A DNA stretch of 64,000 bases from JACQAP01 sp035275265 (GCA_035275265.1 DATENC010000017.1:62001-126000); one strand, 5' to 3'; numbered from the stretch's first letter, positions 41,097-50,438 are shown. Program-made: numbers and translations. Notes: a model not told the origin generated them from the sequence alone.

Positions 41097-41629
41097 CTCT
41101 GGATATCCGCTGGCTCGCGCCGGTTGCCTTGGTTGCCATCTCGCCGCAGTGCATTGCCGCCAAGTACATGAGCGTGGAACAGGCGAGAGCTTTGATCTTC
41201 CCGCTGGCGAACGAGTACGTAGCGAAGCCGGTGCAGCTCACGCCGGAGCAAATGCAGGAGATCGACAAACTCTCTGGGGTTGCGGGGCGCGCGGCGCGCC
41301 AGCACGCTTGGCAGGCCATGTCCAATGGCAAGATGGTCGGATGGTTCTTCATCGACCAGGTTATCGGCAAGCATGAACTGATCACCTACGCGCTGGGCAT
41401 CAACGCCGACGGCAGCGTGCGCCAGTTCCAAATCATCGAGTACCTGGAGCTTCAGGGGTACCAGGTGCGCGAGCTGAAGTGGCGGGACCAGTTCGTCGGC
41501 AAGACGGTCGAGAGCCCGCTTCAGGTCGGTATCGATATCGCCAACATCACCGGCGCGACCCTTTCGGTTCGCCATGTAACCGATGGCATCAAGCGACTGC
41601 TTTTCGTCCACCAGTCCGTCCTGCGCTGA
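41093..41629 (+). CDS. Periplasmic FMN-binding domain protein with covalent-flavin site
   Basis: 178 residues from a GTG (GTGA overlap). The signal peptide is RWLAPVALVAISPQCIAA. An FMN-binding domain follows, whose attachment motif DIANITGATLSV matches the (S/T)GAT flavinylation consensus; Thr156 would carry FMN by a phosphoester. The enzyme that installs it, ApbE, is encoded immediately downstream. It is expected to be a periplasmic one-electron carrier similar to NqrC or RnfG soluble domains. Confidence 0.85.
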   Translation: MTLDIRWLAPVALVAISPQCIAAKYMSVEQARALIFPLANEYVAKPVQLTPEQMQEIDKLSGVAGRAARQHAWQAMSNGKMVGWFFIDQVIGKHELITYALGINADGSVRQFQIIEYLELQGYQVRELKWRDQFVGKTVESPLQVGIDIANITGATLSVRHVTDGIKRLLFVHQSVLR

Positions 41630-41639
41630 ATCCTCGCGC

Positions 41640-42467
41640 ATGCGTCCGGCGATGGGGACGCTGATTCATGTTTCCGCCGCGGGCGCCGATGCCGCCAGAG
41701 TGCAGCAGGCGGTCGACGCCGCCCTGGCCACTGCCGAGCGCGTCGAGCGGCTGATGAGTTTCCATGATCCGGACAGCGAACTTTCTCGGCTGAACCGTAA
41801 AGCGGGACGAACGCCGCAGACGGTGCATCCCTGGACCTGGACCGTGCTGAGGCGCGCGTTGCGCGTCGCCGAAGCGAGCGATGGTTTGTTCGACATCACC
41901 GTTGCACCGCTGCTGGTGCGCGAAGGCCTGCTCCCCGGAACGGCCGAGACATCGTTACAGTGCGGCGCTTGGCAGCACATCGTCCTGATGGCGGATTGCC
42001 GCGTTTTTCTCGCGCGCCCGATGCTGCTGGACTTGGGTGGTATCGCGAAGGGCTTCGCGGTCGACCGGGCGATCCATGAATTGAGAAGGGGGGGCTGCAC
42101 CCAGGGCGCGGTGAACGCAGGCGGCGACCTGCGCCGCTTCGGACCCTTCCCTCAGCCGATCCATCTGCGTCGCCGCGACGGGTTGGTGCAAGTAGCCGAA
42201 CTGCGCTGCGGCGCGCTTGCCACGTCCGCCCCGCATGCCGCGCACGCGGGGCGCCTCGCGCAGCCGCTCGGCAGTATCTTCGATCCGCGCACACGCCGGG
42301 CGTGGAACGGAAATGGGGCGGTGATGGTCGCGGCGCCGAGTTGCGTGATCGCCGATGCGCTAACCAAGGTCGCGGCACTCGCGGGCCCCGCATGCACGAC
42401 ACTGCTGGAGCGCTTTGGTGCCAGAGCGTTGTGGGACACCGATGCGGCACACCTCGACGCCGGTTAG
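41640..42467 (+). CDS. apbE: ApbE, FAD:protein FMN transferase
   Basis: About 275 residues from MRPAMGTLIHV, the typical MGT opening; an ATG at 41583 is in frame but gives a Ser-rich, unlikely N-terminus. Motifs are DPDSELSRLNR, the nucleotide and Mg site LLDLGGIAKGFAVDRAI, VNAGGDLRRFG, and IFDPRTRRAW...AVMVAAPSCVIADAL...ALTKV. It transfers FMN from FAD to Thr in TGAT motifs; the preceding gene is its obvious target. No lipoprotein signal is seen. Confidence 0.88.
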   Translation: MRPAMGTLIHVSAAGADAARVQQAVDAALATAERVERLMSFHDPDSELSRLNRKAGRTPQTVHPWTWTVLRRALRVAEASDGLFDITVAPLLVREGLLPGTAETSLQCGAWQHIVLMADCRVFLARPMLLDLGGIAKGFAVDRAIHELRRGGCTQGAVNAGGDLRRFGPFPQPIHLRRRDGLVQVAELRCGALATSAPHAAHAGRLAQPLGSIFDPRTRRAWNGNGAVMVAAPSCVIADALTKVAALAGPACTTLLERFGARALWDTDAAHLDAG

Positions 42468-42648
42468 GTTTCGGTGCGCACCGCTCAGCGCGTGATCGAC
42501 TAGTTATCTCGGGATCGCAATGCGGTGTTACGCAGGCGCAATTGCCCCTGGCTTGCGGCATACTACGCCCGGGGGGGTGTGGAGGAGCGCCGCGTCCGGG
42601 GAGCGGGCCCGCCGAGCAAAATTCCAACAATTCAAGGAGGCTTCACCC

Positions 42649-43791
42649 ATGATCAGGATTTTCGTGTGGAAATTCTGCGGGCCGTTGCTGCTGCTCGCCT
42701 TGTCGTCCGGGCATCTGGCGGCGCAACAACCGGGGGGCGAGCCGATCAAGGTTGGTGCCGTGCTGTCGCTTACCGGACCAGGCGCGGGGCTAGGCGGTCC
42801 TGAGCGCAACGGCATCCTGCTCGCGGAAAAACGCATCAACGAACGCGGCGGGATCCGCGGCCGTCCGCTGCAAATCATCATCGAGGATGACGGCTCGAAG
42901 CCCGACATCGCCAAGAGCAAGGCCGAAGCGCTGATCCACGGCGAGAAGGTCATCGCGTTGCTCGGCCCTTCGCTGACCGCGAGCACCGGCGCGGTGGCCA
43001 CTGTGACCAACGCCATGCAAATGCCGGAGTTGTGCATGACCGGATTCGGCCCTGCGATCGAAGCAACCTACAAGTCGCTGTTCCACATGCTACCGCCACA
43101 GGTGCTCAATGCGCGCGCCATGTTGGAATACATCGCGAAGGCTCTCAAGGCGAAGAAGTTGGGCCTGCTGCATGACTCCGGCTACGGTCAACTGGTGTTG
43201 ACCCATATCCAGAACGTTCACAAGGACTACGGCATCGAGATCGTTGCCGCAGAAAAATTCGAAGTGGGCGCAACCGACGTGAGTACGCAGGCGGCCAAGG
43301 TCCGCGCCGCCGAACCGGATGTTGTGGGAGTGATTGCCACCTCGCCAGTGCCGTTTCGCAACGCCCGTCAGATGCGTATCACCCAGCCGATCGTTTCTGC
43401 TGTCGGCTCGTCGTCTTACGAATATGTGAAGGGCATGGGCGAATTCGCGGACGATATTACGTTCGCTGAATTCATCGTTGCCGAGGACCCGCTGCCGCAC
43501 CAGAAGGAATTCGTGGACTACTTTCACAAAGAGAAGGGCACGTTGCCCAAAACCTACGACGCGGCAGGATGGGACGCGACGCACGTCCTGGCGCAGGCCC
43601 TCGAGAAGGCCGGCCCGGATGCGGGAGGCGAGGCCATCGCCGCCGCGATCCGCGCCAACCGCTACCGCGGTGTAGTCGCGCAGTACAACTTCGCCGCCGC
43701 GGACATGACCGGAATCGAGTTGGACAGCTACACCTATTCGAAACTGGTGAAGGGACGCTACACACGGCTTCCCTTCAAGGCCGGCAAGTAA
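42649..43791 (+). CDS. Branched-chain amino acid-type ABC transporter substrate-binding protein (LivK-like)
   Basis: 380 residues: signal peptide (WKFCGPLLLLALSSGHLAAQ), then the periplasmic-binding type I fold with KVGAVLSLTGPGAGLG, VIALLGPSLTASTGAV and TYDAAGWDATHVLAQALEKA. AAGGAGG lies 9 bases upstream of the ATG. Members of this family bind aromatic or short carboxylic acids as often as amino acids. The downstream monooxygenase genes suggest an unusual organic substrate. Confidence 0.9.
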   Translation: MIRIFVWKFCGPLLLLALSSGHLAAQQPGGEPIKVGAVLSLTGPGAGLGGPERNGILLAEKRINERGGIRGRPLQIIIEDDGSKPDIAKSKAEALIHGEKVIALLGPSLTASTGAVATVTNAMQMPELCMTGFGPAIEATYKSLFHMLPPQVLNARAMLEYIAKALKAKKLGLLHDSGYGQLVLTHIQNVHKDYGIEIVAAEKFEVGATDVSTQAAKVRAAEPDVVGVIATSPVPFRNARQMRITQPIVSAVGSSSYEYVKGMGEFADDITFAEFIVAEDPLPHQKEFVDYFHKEKGTLPKTYDAAGWDATHVLAQALEKAGPDAGGEAIAAAIRANRYRGVVAQYNFAAADMTGIELDSYTYSKLVKGRYTRLPFKAGK

Positions 43792-43897
43792 CAGGGGCCG
43801 GAGTTGGCGGGGTGCGCCGCGAGAGCGGTTGGCCGTATTGCGGCTGCAGCGGAACTGCGCGTGTGCAGGTCGGCCGCCCGATGACCGCATCTTCGCT

Positions 43898-44785
43898 ATG
43901 AGTCTGAGCCTTCTCTTCCAGTCGGTTCTTTCCGGCCTGACCAACGGTTTCGTATACGGATTGGTGGGGTTGGGGCTTGCATCCATTTTCCGTGGCACAC
44001 GCATCATCAACGCCATGCAGGGCGACTTCGCGCTGATCGGTGGCATCAGCGCGGTGCTGTTGCTGGAACGCTTCGGCTGGCCGGTGGCGCCGGCATTCGC
44101 CGCCGCGGTCGCGGTCGGCGGGATCGCGGGCTGGTTAATGGAAGTACTGCTGATTCGTCCATTGCGCCGGCGTGGCGGCTCGGAGGACAGCTACCTGTTG
44201 CTCACACTGGGCGTTGCCTTCGCGGTTTCCGCACTGGTCCTGTACGCCGTCGGCCGCGATTCGCATCCGCTGCCCGGCCTCGGTGGCGAAGGCATCGTCG
44301 TCATTGGCGATGCCGCAATCCGAACGCATGCGCTGTGGCTGATAGCGATTAGCCTCGCGGCTATGGGCGCGCTGCGGCTGTTCTTCGCGAAGACCGCGCT
44401 CGGTCTGTCGATGATGGCTGCCGCGCTGGACGCCGAAGGCGCGCTCACCACCGGCATCAACGTTCCGCTGATGCGCACGCTGACGTTCGTGCTCGGTGGA
44501 CTGGTCGGCGGGCTCGCCGGTGTTCTGGTTGGTCCGCTCGTGACGGTGTATTTCGACATGGGCCTATTGCTCACGCTCAAGGGGTTCGCCGCCGCGATTC
44601 TCGGTGGACTGGCCAATCCGATGGGTGCGATCGCCGGCGGCGTCACCCTGGGCTTGCTCGAATCGCTTGCGATCGTCACCGTTTCCTCGGGGTACAAGGA
44701 CGTGATAGCGATGGCGATCCTGATCGTGATCATGATCGCCATGCCCAACGGGTTGCTGGGCCGGCGGCTGCGCAAGGGGGGGTGA
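43898..44785 (+). CDS. Branched-chain amino acid-type ABC permease (LivH-like)
   Basis: 295 residues, eight or nine helices, with SVLSGLTNGFVYGLVGLGLA, GTRIINAMQGDFALIGG and AAILGGLANPMGAIAGGVTLGLLES, the LivH signatures. The start MSLSLLFQ was taken because upstream residues have no family likeness. The stop is directly followed by livM. Confidence 0.9.
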   Translation: MSLSLLFQSVLSGLTNGFVYGLVGLGLASIFRGTRIINAMQGDFALIGGISAVLLLERFGWPVAPAFAAAVAVGGIAGWLMEVLLIRPLRRRGGSEDSYLLLTLGVAFAVSALVLYAVGRDSHPLPGLGGEGIVVIGDAAIRTHALWLIAISLAAMGALRLFFAKTALGLSMMAAALDAEGALTTGINVPLMRTLTFVLGGLVGGLAGVLVGPLVTVYFDMGLLLTLKGFAAAILGGLANPMGAIAGGVTLGLLESLAIVTVSSGYKDVIAMAILIVIMIAMPNGLLGRRLRKGG

Positions 44786-45727
44786 ATGTCGCCATTGAGA
44801 CGCACGCTGGTTTGGGGCATCCCGTTCGTTGTGTGGGTGGCGCTGCCGTTCGTCGCCACGCGCCACATCGTCGATCTGTTCGTATTCGCGGGCCTCTACA
44901 CCATCGCCGGTCTCGGCGTCGCATTCCTGCTCGGCCAGTGCGGCATCGTCAGTCTTGCGCAAAGCGTTTTCTACGGCATCGGCGCCTACTGCACCGCGTG
45001 GTTCTGCGCGCACAAGGGGCTGCCCAGCCCGGTGGGCATGGCAGCGGGAATTGCATTGAGCACCGGAATCGCCGCGCTGGTCGGTTGGCCGGTACTGCGG
45101 CTTTCCGGGCACTTCCTCGCGCTTGCAACGCTCGCGCTGGGCATCATCGGGCAGGTGTTGTTCCTCGAGTGGGATTGGCTCACCGGGGGCACGCTGGGTA
45201 TTGGCGGCATCCCGCGGATCGCGCCCTTCGGATTCGCGTTCGACACGCCTTTTCGTTTCTATTTTCTGGTCTGGCCGATCGCCTTCTTGCTGCTGGTGCT
45301 GCACCACAACCTGCTGCATTCGCGCAACGGGCTTGCCCTGCAAGCAATGCGCGATTCGCCTGAGGCCGCGGCCGTGCTCGGCGTGGACAGCCACAGCCTG
45401 AAGGTAAAGATCTTCGTGCTCAGCGCCGCGCTCGGCTCGGCCGCGGGCAGTCTGTTCGCCCACTACGTGACCTTCGTGAGCGTGGACAGTTTTGCAATCG
45501 ACCGTGCGATCAGCTTCTTGCTGCTGGCAGTTCTGGGCGGGGTCTACACCGTGTGGGGGCCGGTGCTGGGTGCGCTATTCATCACGGTTCTACCACAGTG
45601 GCTTAGCCGGCTTGGGGACATTCATGCGTTCGTGTTCGCCGCGGCGCTGATCGCCGCCGTGATCCTGCTTCCCGAGGGTTTTGGCGGCGCGATCCGCAAC
45701 TGGTGGCGTGCGCGGGCGGCGAAATGA
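44786..45727 (+). CDS. Branched-chain amino acid-type ABC permease (LivM-like)
   Basis: 313 residues, about ten helices: GLYTIAGLGVAFLLGQCGIV, SLAQSVFYGIGAYCTAWF, AMRDSPEAAAVLGVDSHSLK and LLAVLGGVYTVWGPVLGALF. These match LivM. It overlaps livG by 4 bases (ATGA) at its stop. Confidence 0.9.
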   Translation: MSPLRRTLVWGIPFVVWVALPFVATRHIVDLFVFAGLYTIAGLGVAFLLGQCGIVSLAQSVFYGIGAYCTAWFCAHKGLPSPVGMAAGIALSTGIAALVGWPVLRLSGHFLALATLALGIIGQVLFLEWDWLTGGTLGIGGIPRIAPFGFAFDTPFRFYFLVWPIAFLLLVLHHNLLHSRNGLALQAMRDSPEAAAVLGVDSHSLKVKIFVLSAALGSAAGSLFAHYVTFVSVDSFAIDRAISFLLLAVLGGVYTVWGPVLGALFITVLPQWLSRLGDIHAFVFAAALIAAVILLPEGFGGAIRNWWRARAAK

Positions 45728-46500
45728 TCGTCGGGACGGAAAAGGCCGACCCGCTGCTGCAAGTCGCAGAGGTCTCGCACAGATTCGGCGGCCTGCACGT
45801 GCTGCGCGGCGTCGATTTCGGTGTGCCGCCGGGATCTCTCACCGGTCTGATCGGACCAAATGGAGCGGGGAAAAGCACGCTGTTCAACATCATTTCCGGT
45901 TTTCTTCCACCGCAGCGCGGCACCGTGCGGTTCGCCGGGCGCGACATCACGCGCGATCCCGTGCAGACACGCACCCGTGCGGGTTTGGTGCGCACTTTCC
46001 AGACGCCGAAGGTATTTGGAAAGTTGAGCGTGCGCGAGAACCTGATGATCGGCTGTTATCGCCACCTCGTCTCCGGTGTGGTGGGCAACATGCTGCGCTC
46101 GCGCCGTTCGCGCGTGGAGATGGAGCTGATGCATGCGCAGGCCGCCGAGGCCGGCGAGCGCTTTGGCCTGACCAGCGTGATGGAACGGGCGGCCGGGCAA
46201 GTGACGGCGGGCATGCAGCGGCTGGTCGAGCTTGCCCGCGCATGTGTCAGCCAGCCGCGGCTGCTGATGCTCGACGAGCCATCCTCGGGGCTGAACACCA
46301 CGGAGATCGCGCAGTTGCGCGAGTTGCTGCAGCGGTTGAACCGCGAAGGCATCACCATCCTGCTGGTGTCGCACGATATGCACCTGGTGGAGGTGGCAAG
46401 CCGAGTGCACGTGCTGTGCTTCGGATCGATCATTGCTTCGGGCGCCATGGCGCAGATCAAGCAGGACGAGCGGGTACGCCAGGCATATCTGGGCGTCTAG
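45724..46500 (+). CDS. Branched-chain amino acid-type ABC ATP-binding protein (LivG-like)
   Basis: 258 residues: Walker A GPNGAGKST, Q-loop VRTFQTPKVF, a signature region reading VTAGMQRLVELARA, Walker B LLMLDEPSSGLN and H-loop LVSHDMHLV. The signature loop reads T-A-G-M-Q where LSxGQ is usual. This is a variant to note, although LivG signatures are often relaxed. Confidence 0.9.
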   Translation: MIVGTEKADPLLQVAEVSHRFGGLHVLRGVDFGVPPGSLTGLIGPNGAGKSTLFNIISGFLPPQRGTVRFAGRDITRDPVQTRTRAGLVRTFQTPKVFGKLSVRENLMIGCYRHLVSGVVGNMLRSRRSRVEMELMHAQAAEAGERFGLTSVMERAAGQVTAGMQRLVELARACVSQPRLLMLDEPSSGLNTTEIAQLRELLQRLNREGITILLVSHDMHLVEVASRVHVLCFGSIIASGAMAQIKQDERVRQAYLGV

Positions 46501-46505
46501 GGAGC

Positions 46506-47237
46506 ATGAGCGCCGCGATGCTAGAAGTCGAAAACCTGGAAGCCGGCTACGGCGAGACCCCTGTTCTGAGGGAAGTGAGTCTGCGTCTGACGGCCAATGA
46601 AACTGTTGCCGTGATCGGGGCCAATGGCGCCGGCAAAAGTACACTGGTGGCGGCGCTTTGCGGGCTGATACCGACGCGAGCGGGGCGCATCATGCATCGG
46701 AAAACCGACGTTACGAGGCTTGCGGCACACAAGCGCGTGCGCCGCGGCATCGGCGTGGTGCTCGAAGGCCGCCACTTGTTCGGCCCGATGACCGCACGCC
46801 AGCATCTTACGCTGGGCGGCTTGGGGGCGCGGGTGATGCTCGAAGACGAGAAACGCTTCGGGGTCGATGACGTGCTGGCGCTGTTCCCCTTCCTGCGTGA
46901 CCGTCTCGACGATCCGGTCGAGCTGATGAGCGGCGGGGAGCAGCAGATGGTCGCGCTCGGGCGTGCCCTGCTGTTGCAGCCGCAATTGCTGATCCTGGAC
47001 GAGCCCTCCACCGGGCTGTCGCCGCTTATGGTAAAGCAGATCATGGGGACTATCGGCGCGCTGCGCGCGCGCGGCATGGGGATCTTGCTGGTGGAGCAAA
47101 ACGTGGCGCTTGCCGCCGAAGTGGCCGATCGAGCCTATGTGCTGTCCGTCGGACGCGTGGCGCACGAAGTGCACAAGGGCGAGTGGGCGGGATTCCTGGC
47201 CGACGACAGCCTGGTCAACGCCTACCTGGGCGGCTGA
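46506..47237 (+). CDS. Branched-chain amino acid-type ABC ATP-binding protein (LivF-like)
   Basis: 243 residues: Walker A GANGAGKST, signature MSGGEQQMVALGRAL, Walker B LLILDEPSTGLSP and H-loop-equivalent LVEQNVALAAEVADRAYVL, as in LivF. GAG lies only 5 bases before the ATG, 5 bases after livG. Its TGA shares one base with the ATG of the LysR gene. Confidence 0.92.
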   Translation: MSAAMLEVENLEAGYGETPVLREVSLRLTANETVAVIGANGAGKSTLVAALCGLIPTRAGRIMHRKTDVTRLAAHKRVRRGIGVVLEGRHLFGPMTARQHLTLGGLGARVMLEDEKRFGVDDVLALFPFLRDRLDDPVELMSGGEQQMVALGRALLLQPQLLILDEPSTGLSPLMVKQIMGTIGALRARGMGILLVEQNVALAAEVADRAYVLSVGRVAHEVHKGEWAGFLADDSLVNAYLGG

Positions 47238-48184
47238 TGGTCGACATCCGGAAGATCCGTTTGTTTGTTGCCGTCTACGAGGCCGGAAGCATCACCCGCG
47301 CCGCGGAACGCGAGCACATCGCTCAGCCAGCGCTCACAGTCCACATCCAGCAGATCGAGGACGAACTGAAGGTGAAACTGTTTGAGCGCTCCGCGCAGGG
47401 TGTGAACCCGACACCGGCGGCGCGGCATTTCTACGGCATCTGCCAGGACCTGCTGAGACGGCTGGAATCGGTCGGCGAGGAAATGCAGGCTTTTAGCGGT
47501 GAGGTGGCGGGGGCAATGGCTGCCGGCATCATGCCCTCGATATGTCACGGGCCGCTGGCGCCTGTTTTGGCACGCTACACGGCAACCTTTCCCAATGTCT
47601 CAGTGCGCATCGTAGAGGGGCTGAGTGGCACGCTCGCAGAGTGGGTGTTGTCCGACAAGGTCGATTTTGCGATCTGCAACCGCCCGGCTGCGACCCTTGG
47701 ATTGTCGCTGCGCCTGCTGGTAACCGACCGGCTCGTACTGGTCTCGGCGCGCAATGGCGAGCGCATGCCCTTCGCGCCGTGCCGGTTGGGCGAGATTGCG
47801 AACCTGAAGCTGGTGCTGCCATCGCCCAATCATTTCCTGAGACACACGCTGGACCATCACATCAACCGCGGCGACTTCCGGCCGGTGACTACACTGGAAA
47901 TCGACGGGCAGAGCGCCACGCTGCAATTTGTGGCCCATTCAGACTGGGCGACGATCCTGCCAACCATCGCACTGATCAACGAGTTCGACTCGCAGCGTTT
48001 CACCATCAGCCCGATCGAGGAGCCAGAGCTATCCACCGAGATCTACGAATTGCGCTCCCCGCGACACACGCCGAGCATTGCCTCCGAGCGATTCATCGCG
48101 ATGCTCGAGGCGCAGATTCGGGCGGTACCGGCCATGCCCTCGCCATCGGGTGTAGGCGGGCGGGGGCATCGTCCGGCACAATGA
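47237..48184 (+). CDS. LysR-family transcriptional regulator
   Basis: 315 residues: N-terminal winged HTH (MVDIRKIRLFVAVYEAGSIT, then QPALTVHIQQIEDELKVKLF) and a C-terminal periplasmic-binding-like effector domain. It is translationally joined to livF (TGATG) rather than divergently transcribed, which is unusual for LysR regulators of adjacent genes. It probably responds to the transported compound and controls the transporter and monooxygenase genes. Confidence 0.9.
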   Translation: MVDIRKIRLFVAVYEAGSITRAAEREHIAQPALTVHIQQIEDELKVKLFERSAQGVNPTPAARHFYGICQDLLRRLESVGEEMQAFSGEVAGAMAAGIMPSICHGPLAPVLARYTATFPNVSVRIVEGLSGTLAEWVLSDKVDFAICNRPAATLGLSLRLLVTDRLVLVSARNGERMPFAPCRLGEIANLKLVLPSPNHFLRHTLDHHINRGDFRPVTTLEIDGQSATLQFVAHSDWATILPTIALINEFDSQRFTISPIEEPELSTEIYELRSPRHTPSIASERFIAMLEAQIRAVPAMPSPSGVGGRGHRPAQ

Positions 48185-48269
48185 CCGTCATAGCCAACCA
48201 CTATTGGAGGGCGACGATTGCACCGACCTAAACTGCGGTGACCTTGCAACGGACACCCGAGGAAAAACC

Positions 48270-49493
48270 ATGGCTCCACCGAAAGTCATACTCCAGCTCT
48301 ACCCCATGATGCCCGCCGCTGACGAAGAGGATCGCAAGCGCCGCCGTCCGCTGGGGCGTGACCGCGACGCGTACCACCGCGCACTGCACGACTGGATCGA
48401 TATCATCCGGGCGGCGGAAGACCTCGGGGTCTGGGGCGCCAGTACCATCGAGCACCATCTGCACTCGGAGGGCTACGAGGTCGGACCCAATCCGGGCATT
48501 CTCAATGCGTGGTGGGCCTCGCAGTTCAAGAAGATACACATCGGCGCGCTCGGCTACGTGATGGCCACGCAGGACCCGATCCGGGTGGCGGAGGAAACCG
48601 CGATCCTGGACCACATCACCCGGGGCCGGTATTTCGTCGGCTTCGCGCGCGGTTACCAATCGCGCTGGACCAACACGCTCGGGCAGTTCACCGAAACCCG
48701 GGCGGCTCTTTCGGACGGCAGCAGCGACGACGAGCGCAACCGCCAGATCTTCGAGGAGCGGGTGAACATGGTGCTGCAGTGCTGGAAGGAGGACTCGGTA
48801 CGCCTCGAGGGCAAGTACTACCAGGCGCCGTTCCCGCAGGACACCGGCATCGTCGGCTACCCAGCGCACAAGATCGCGCGCGCGGCGGGCGGCGAAGGGG
48901 AGGTTGATGCAAATGGCGTGCTGCGCCGCTTCAGCGTCGTCCCCGCGCCGTACCAGGACCCGCATCCGCCGATCTTCGTGGCGGTAAGCCGCAGCGAGCC
49001 GTCGGTACGCTATTGCGCACGCAATGGATTTACGGTCGTGCACTTCTCCAAGGGTGACGGCGTGGCGAAGTACGCGCACGTCTACCAGGAGGAGGCCGCA
49101 AAGCACGGGCGCAGCTACCAGTTCGGAGAGCGCCAGAATACGGTCCGTTGGCCCCACATATCAAAGAGCACAGAGGACTTCAACCGAAAGCTCACGCAGT
49201 ACGACCTCGACATCTACAAGAATTTCTATTCGCCGTTCTTTCCGCAATTGCCCGCGAACGTCGACTGGGTGCAGAACATGAAGGAATCAGGCCTGTTCCT
49301 CGGCGGTACGCTGGATCAGGCACGCGCGCAGTTCCGGGAGGAGTTCGCCAAATGCCCGAGCGAATACCTGACGCTCATCTGGCATTACGCCCAGCAACCC
49401 AAGGACGAAGTGATCTGGGAACTGGAGCAGTTCATGCGCCACATATGGCCGACGATCGAGGCGGTCGAACCGGCGAAAGCCATGGCAGCATGA
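48270..49493 (+). CDS. LLM-class (bacterial luciferase-like) flavin-dependent monooxygenase
   Basis: 407 residues, luciferase-like TIM barrel. Features include IIRAAEDLGVWGASTIEHHL, GALGYVMATQDPIRVAEETA, LDHITRGRYFVGFARGYQSR and PPIFVAVSRSEPSVRYCARN. It uses reduced FMN supplied by a separate reductase, which is encoded by the next gene. Substrates of the class include alkanesulfonates, chelators, ketones and aromatic compounds; none can be assigned here. The start at 48270 follows CGAGGAAAAACC. Confidence 0.88.
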   Translation: MAPPKVILQLYPMMPAADEEDRKRRRPLGRDRDAYHRALHDWIDIIRAAEDLGVWGASTIEHHLHSEGYEVGPNPGILNAWWASQFKKIHIGALGYVMATQDPIRVAEETAILDHITRGRYFVGFARGYQSRWTNTLGQFTETRAALSDGSSDDERNRQIFEERVNMVLQCWKEDSVRLEGKYYQAPFPQDTGIVGYPAHKIARAAGGEGEVDANGVLRRFSVVPAPYQDPHPPIFVAVSRSEPSVRYCARNGFTVVHFSKGDGVAKYAHVYQEEAAKHGRSYQFGERQNTVRWPHISKSTEDFNRKLTQYDLDIYKNFYSPFFPQLPANVDWVQNMKESGLFLGGTLDQARAQFREEFAKCPSEYLTLIWHYAQQPKDEVIWELEQFMRHIWPTIEAVEPAKAMAA

Positions 49494-49515
49494 GGTGCAT
49501 CCGGCCGGTCTGCAC

Positions 49516-50052
49516 ATGACCCAGCCGCCGATTGATCCGGCGCTGCTGCGCCGCGCGCTGGGCGCGTTCGTCACCGGCGTTACCGTGGTGACGACGCGCA
49601 CGGTTGCCGGCGACCCGGTGGGCATCACCGTGAATTCCTTCAATACCGTATCGCTTTCGCCGCCGCTGGTGCTCTGGAGCCTGTCGCTACGCGCTGCGAG
49701 CTTCGATGCGTTCGTACGGTCTTCCCATTTCGTGGTGAACGTGCTGGGCACGCACCAGATTTCAATCTCCGAGCGCTTTGCGATGACCGGAGGCGACAAG
49801 TTCGCCGGCGTCGCCTGGCGCAGAACGCTCGCGGACATGCCCTTGTTGGACGATACGGCGGCGAGCTTCACCTGCCGAAATGTTCACCGCTTTCCGGGCG
49901 GCGACCACCTGATCTTCGTGGGCGAAGTCGTCGCCTTCGAGCAGGGCGCGTGCGCGCCGCTGGTGTATGCCAACGGCCGCTACACCGAGCTTCGCGACGC
50001 TGGTTCGGGCCAGGGCGGCGCTAAAACCAAGGACATTGCTGCCACGCGCTGA
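49516..50052 (+). CDS. Flavin reductase (HpaC/DIM6-NTAB family)
   Basis: 178 residues: LLRRALGAFVTGVTVVTTRT, GITVNSFNTVSLSPPLVLWS, FVVNVLGTHQISISERFA and GDHLIFVGEVVAFE are the family landmarks. It reduces FMN with NAD(P)H for a two-component monooxygenase; the neighbour 23 bases upstream is the natural partner. A GTG at 49495 is an alternative start. Confidence 0.9.
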   Translation: MTQPPIDPALLRRALGAFVTGVTVVTTRTVAGDPVGITVNSFNTVSLSPPLVLWSLSLRAASFDAFVRSSHFVVNVLGTHQISISERFAMTGGDKFAGVAWRRTLADMPLLDDTAASFTCRNVHRFPGGDHLIFVGEVVAFEQGACAPLVYANGRYTELRDAGSGQGGAKTKDIAATR

Positions 50053-50075
50053 CTCCGCCGGCAGCGCGTGCGCGA

Positions 50076-50180
50076 CTATTTCTTGCCGGGGAGCTGTCCG
50101 GGAACCGTCGGGGTGAACGGTTTCTTGGGCTGCTTCGGTTTTTTCTTCTCTTTGTTGCTGCGTTGCTGTCCCTTGGCCAT
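50076..50180 (-). CDS. 34-residue Lys-rich small protein
   Basis: Reverse-strand gene with AAGGAG 7 bases before the ATG (complement at 50178-50180). It reads MAKGQQRSNKEKKKPKQPKK followed by PFTPTVPGQLPGKK. Eleven of 34 residues are Lys, there is no hydrophobic core, and the C-terminal half is Pro-rich. The strong ribosome site and codon usage argue that it is expressed. I recall similar MAKGQxRSNKE small proteins in proteobacteria, but no function is known. Confidence 0.65.
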   Translation of the reverse strand: MAKGQQRSNKEKKKPKQPKKPFTPTVPGQLPGKK

Positions 50181-50438
50181 GACTGTGCTCCTTCGGTTGT
50201 GGTGTTGCCATTATGGCGAAGCGCGAGAGCGGCCGGAAGTGCCTAATGCTGCGTTCGGTACGGCTTGTTTCCCAACTCCGGACGCTGTAGCGATACCGTA
50301 TCGGCGTCGCTCGCGACGCCCACGTCGGCGTGAGCCCGTTTTCGTTCTTGTGCAACCCCGACGGGGACCTTTGCAGGCAAAGTCGGAGGCGACGTCCCTG
50401 CCGCAATTCACAAGTGCCGCTGCTCTAGAATATCGTCC

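Noticed and set aside
41583..41639. N-terminal extension of ApbE from the ATG at 41583
   Set aside because: The 19 added residues are Ser/Cys-rich, overlap the FMN-protein gene in another frame and have no ApbE likeness.
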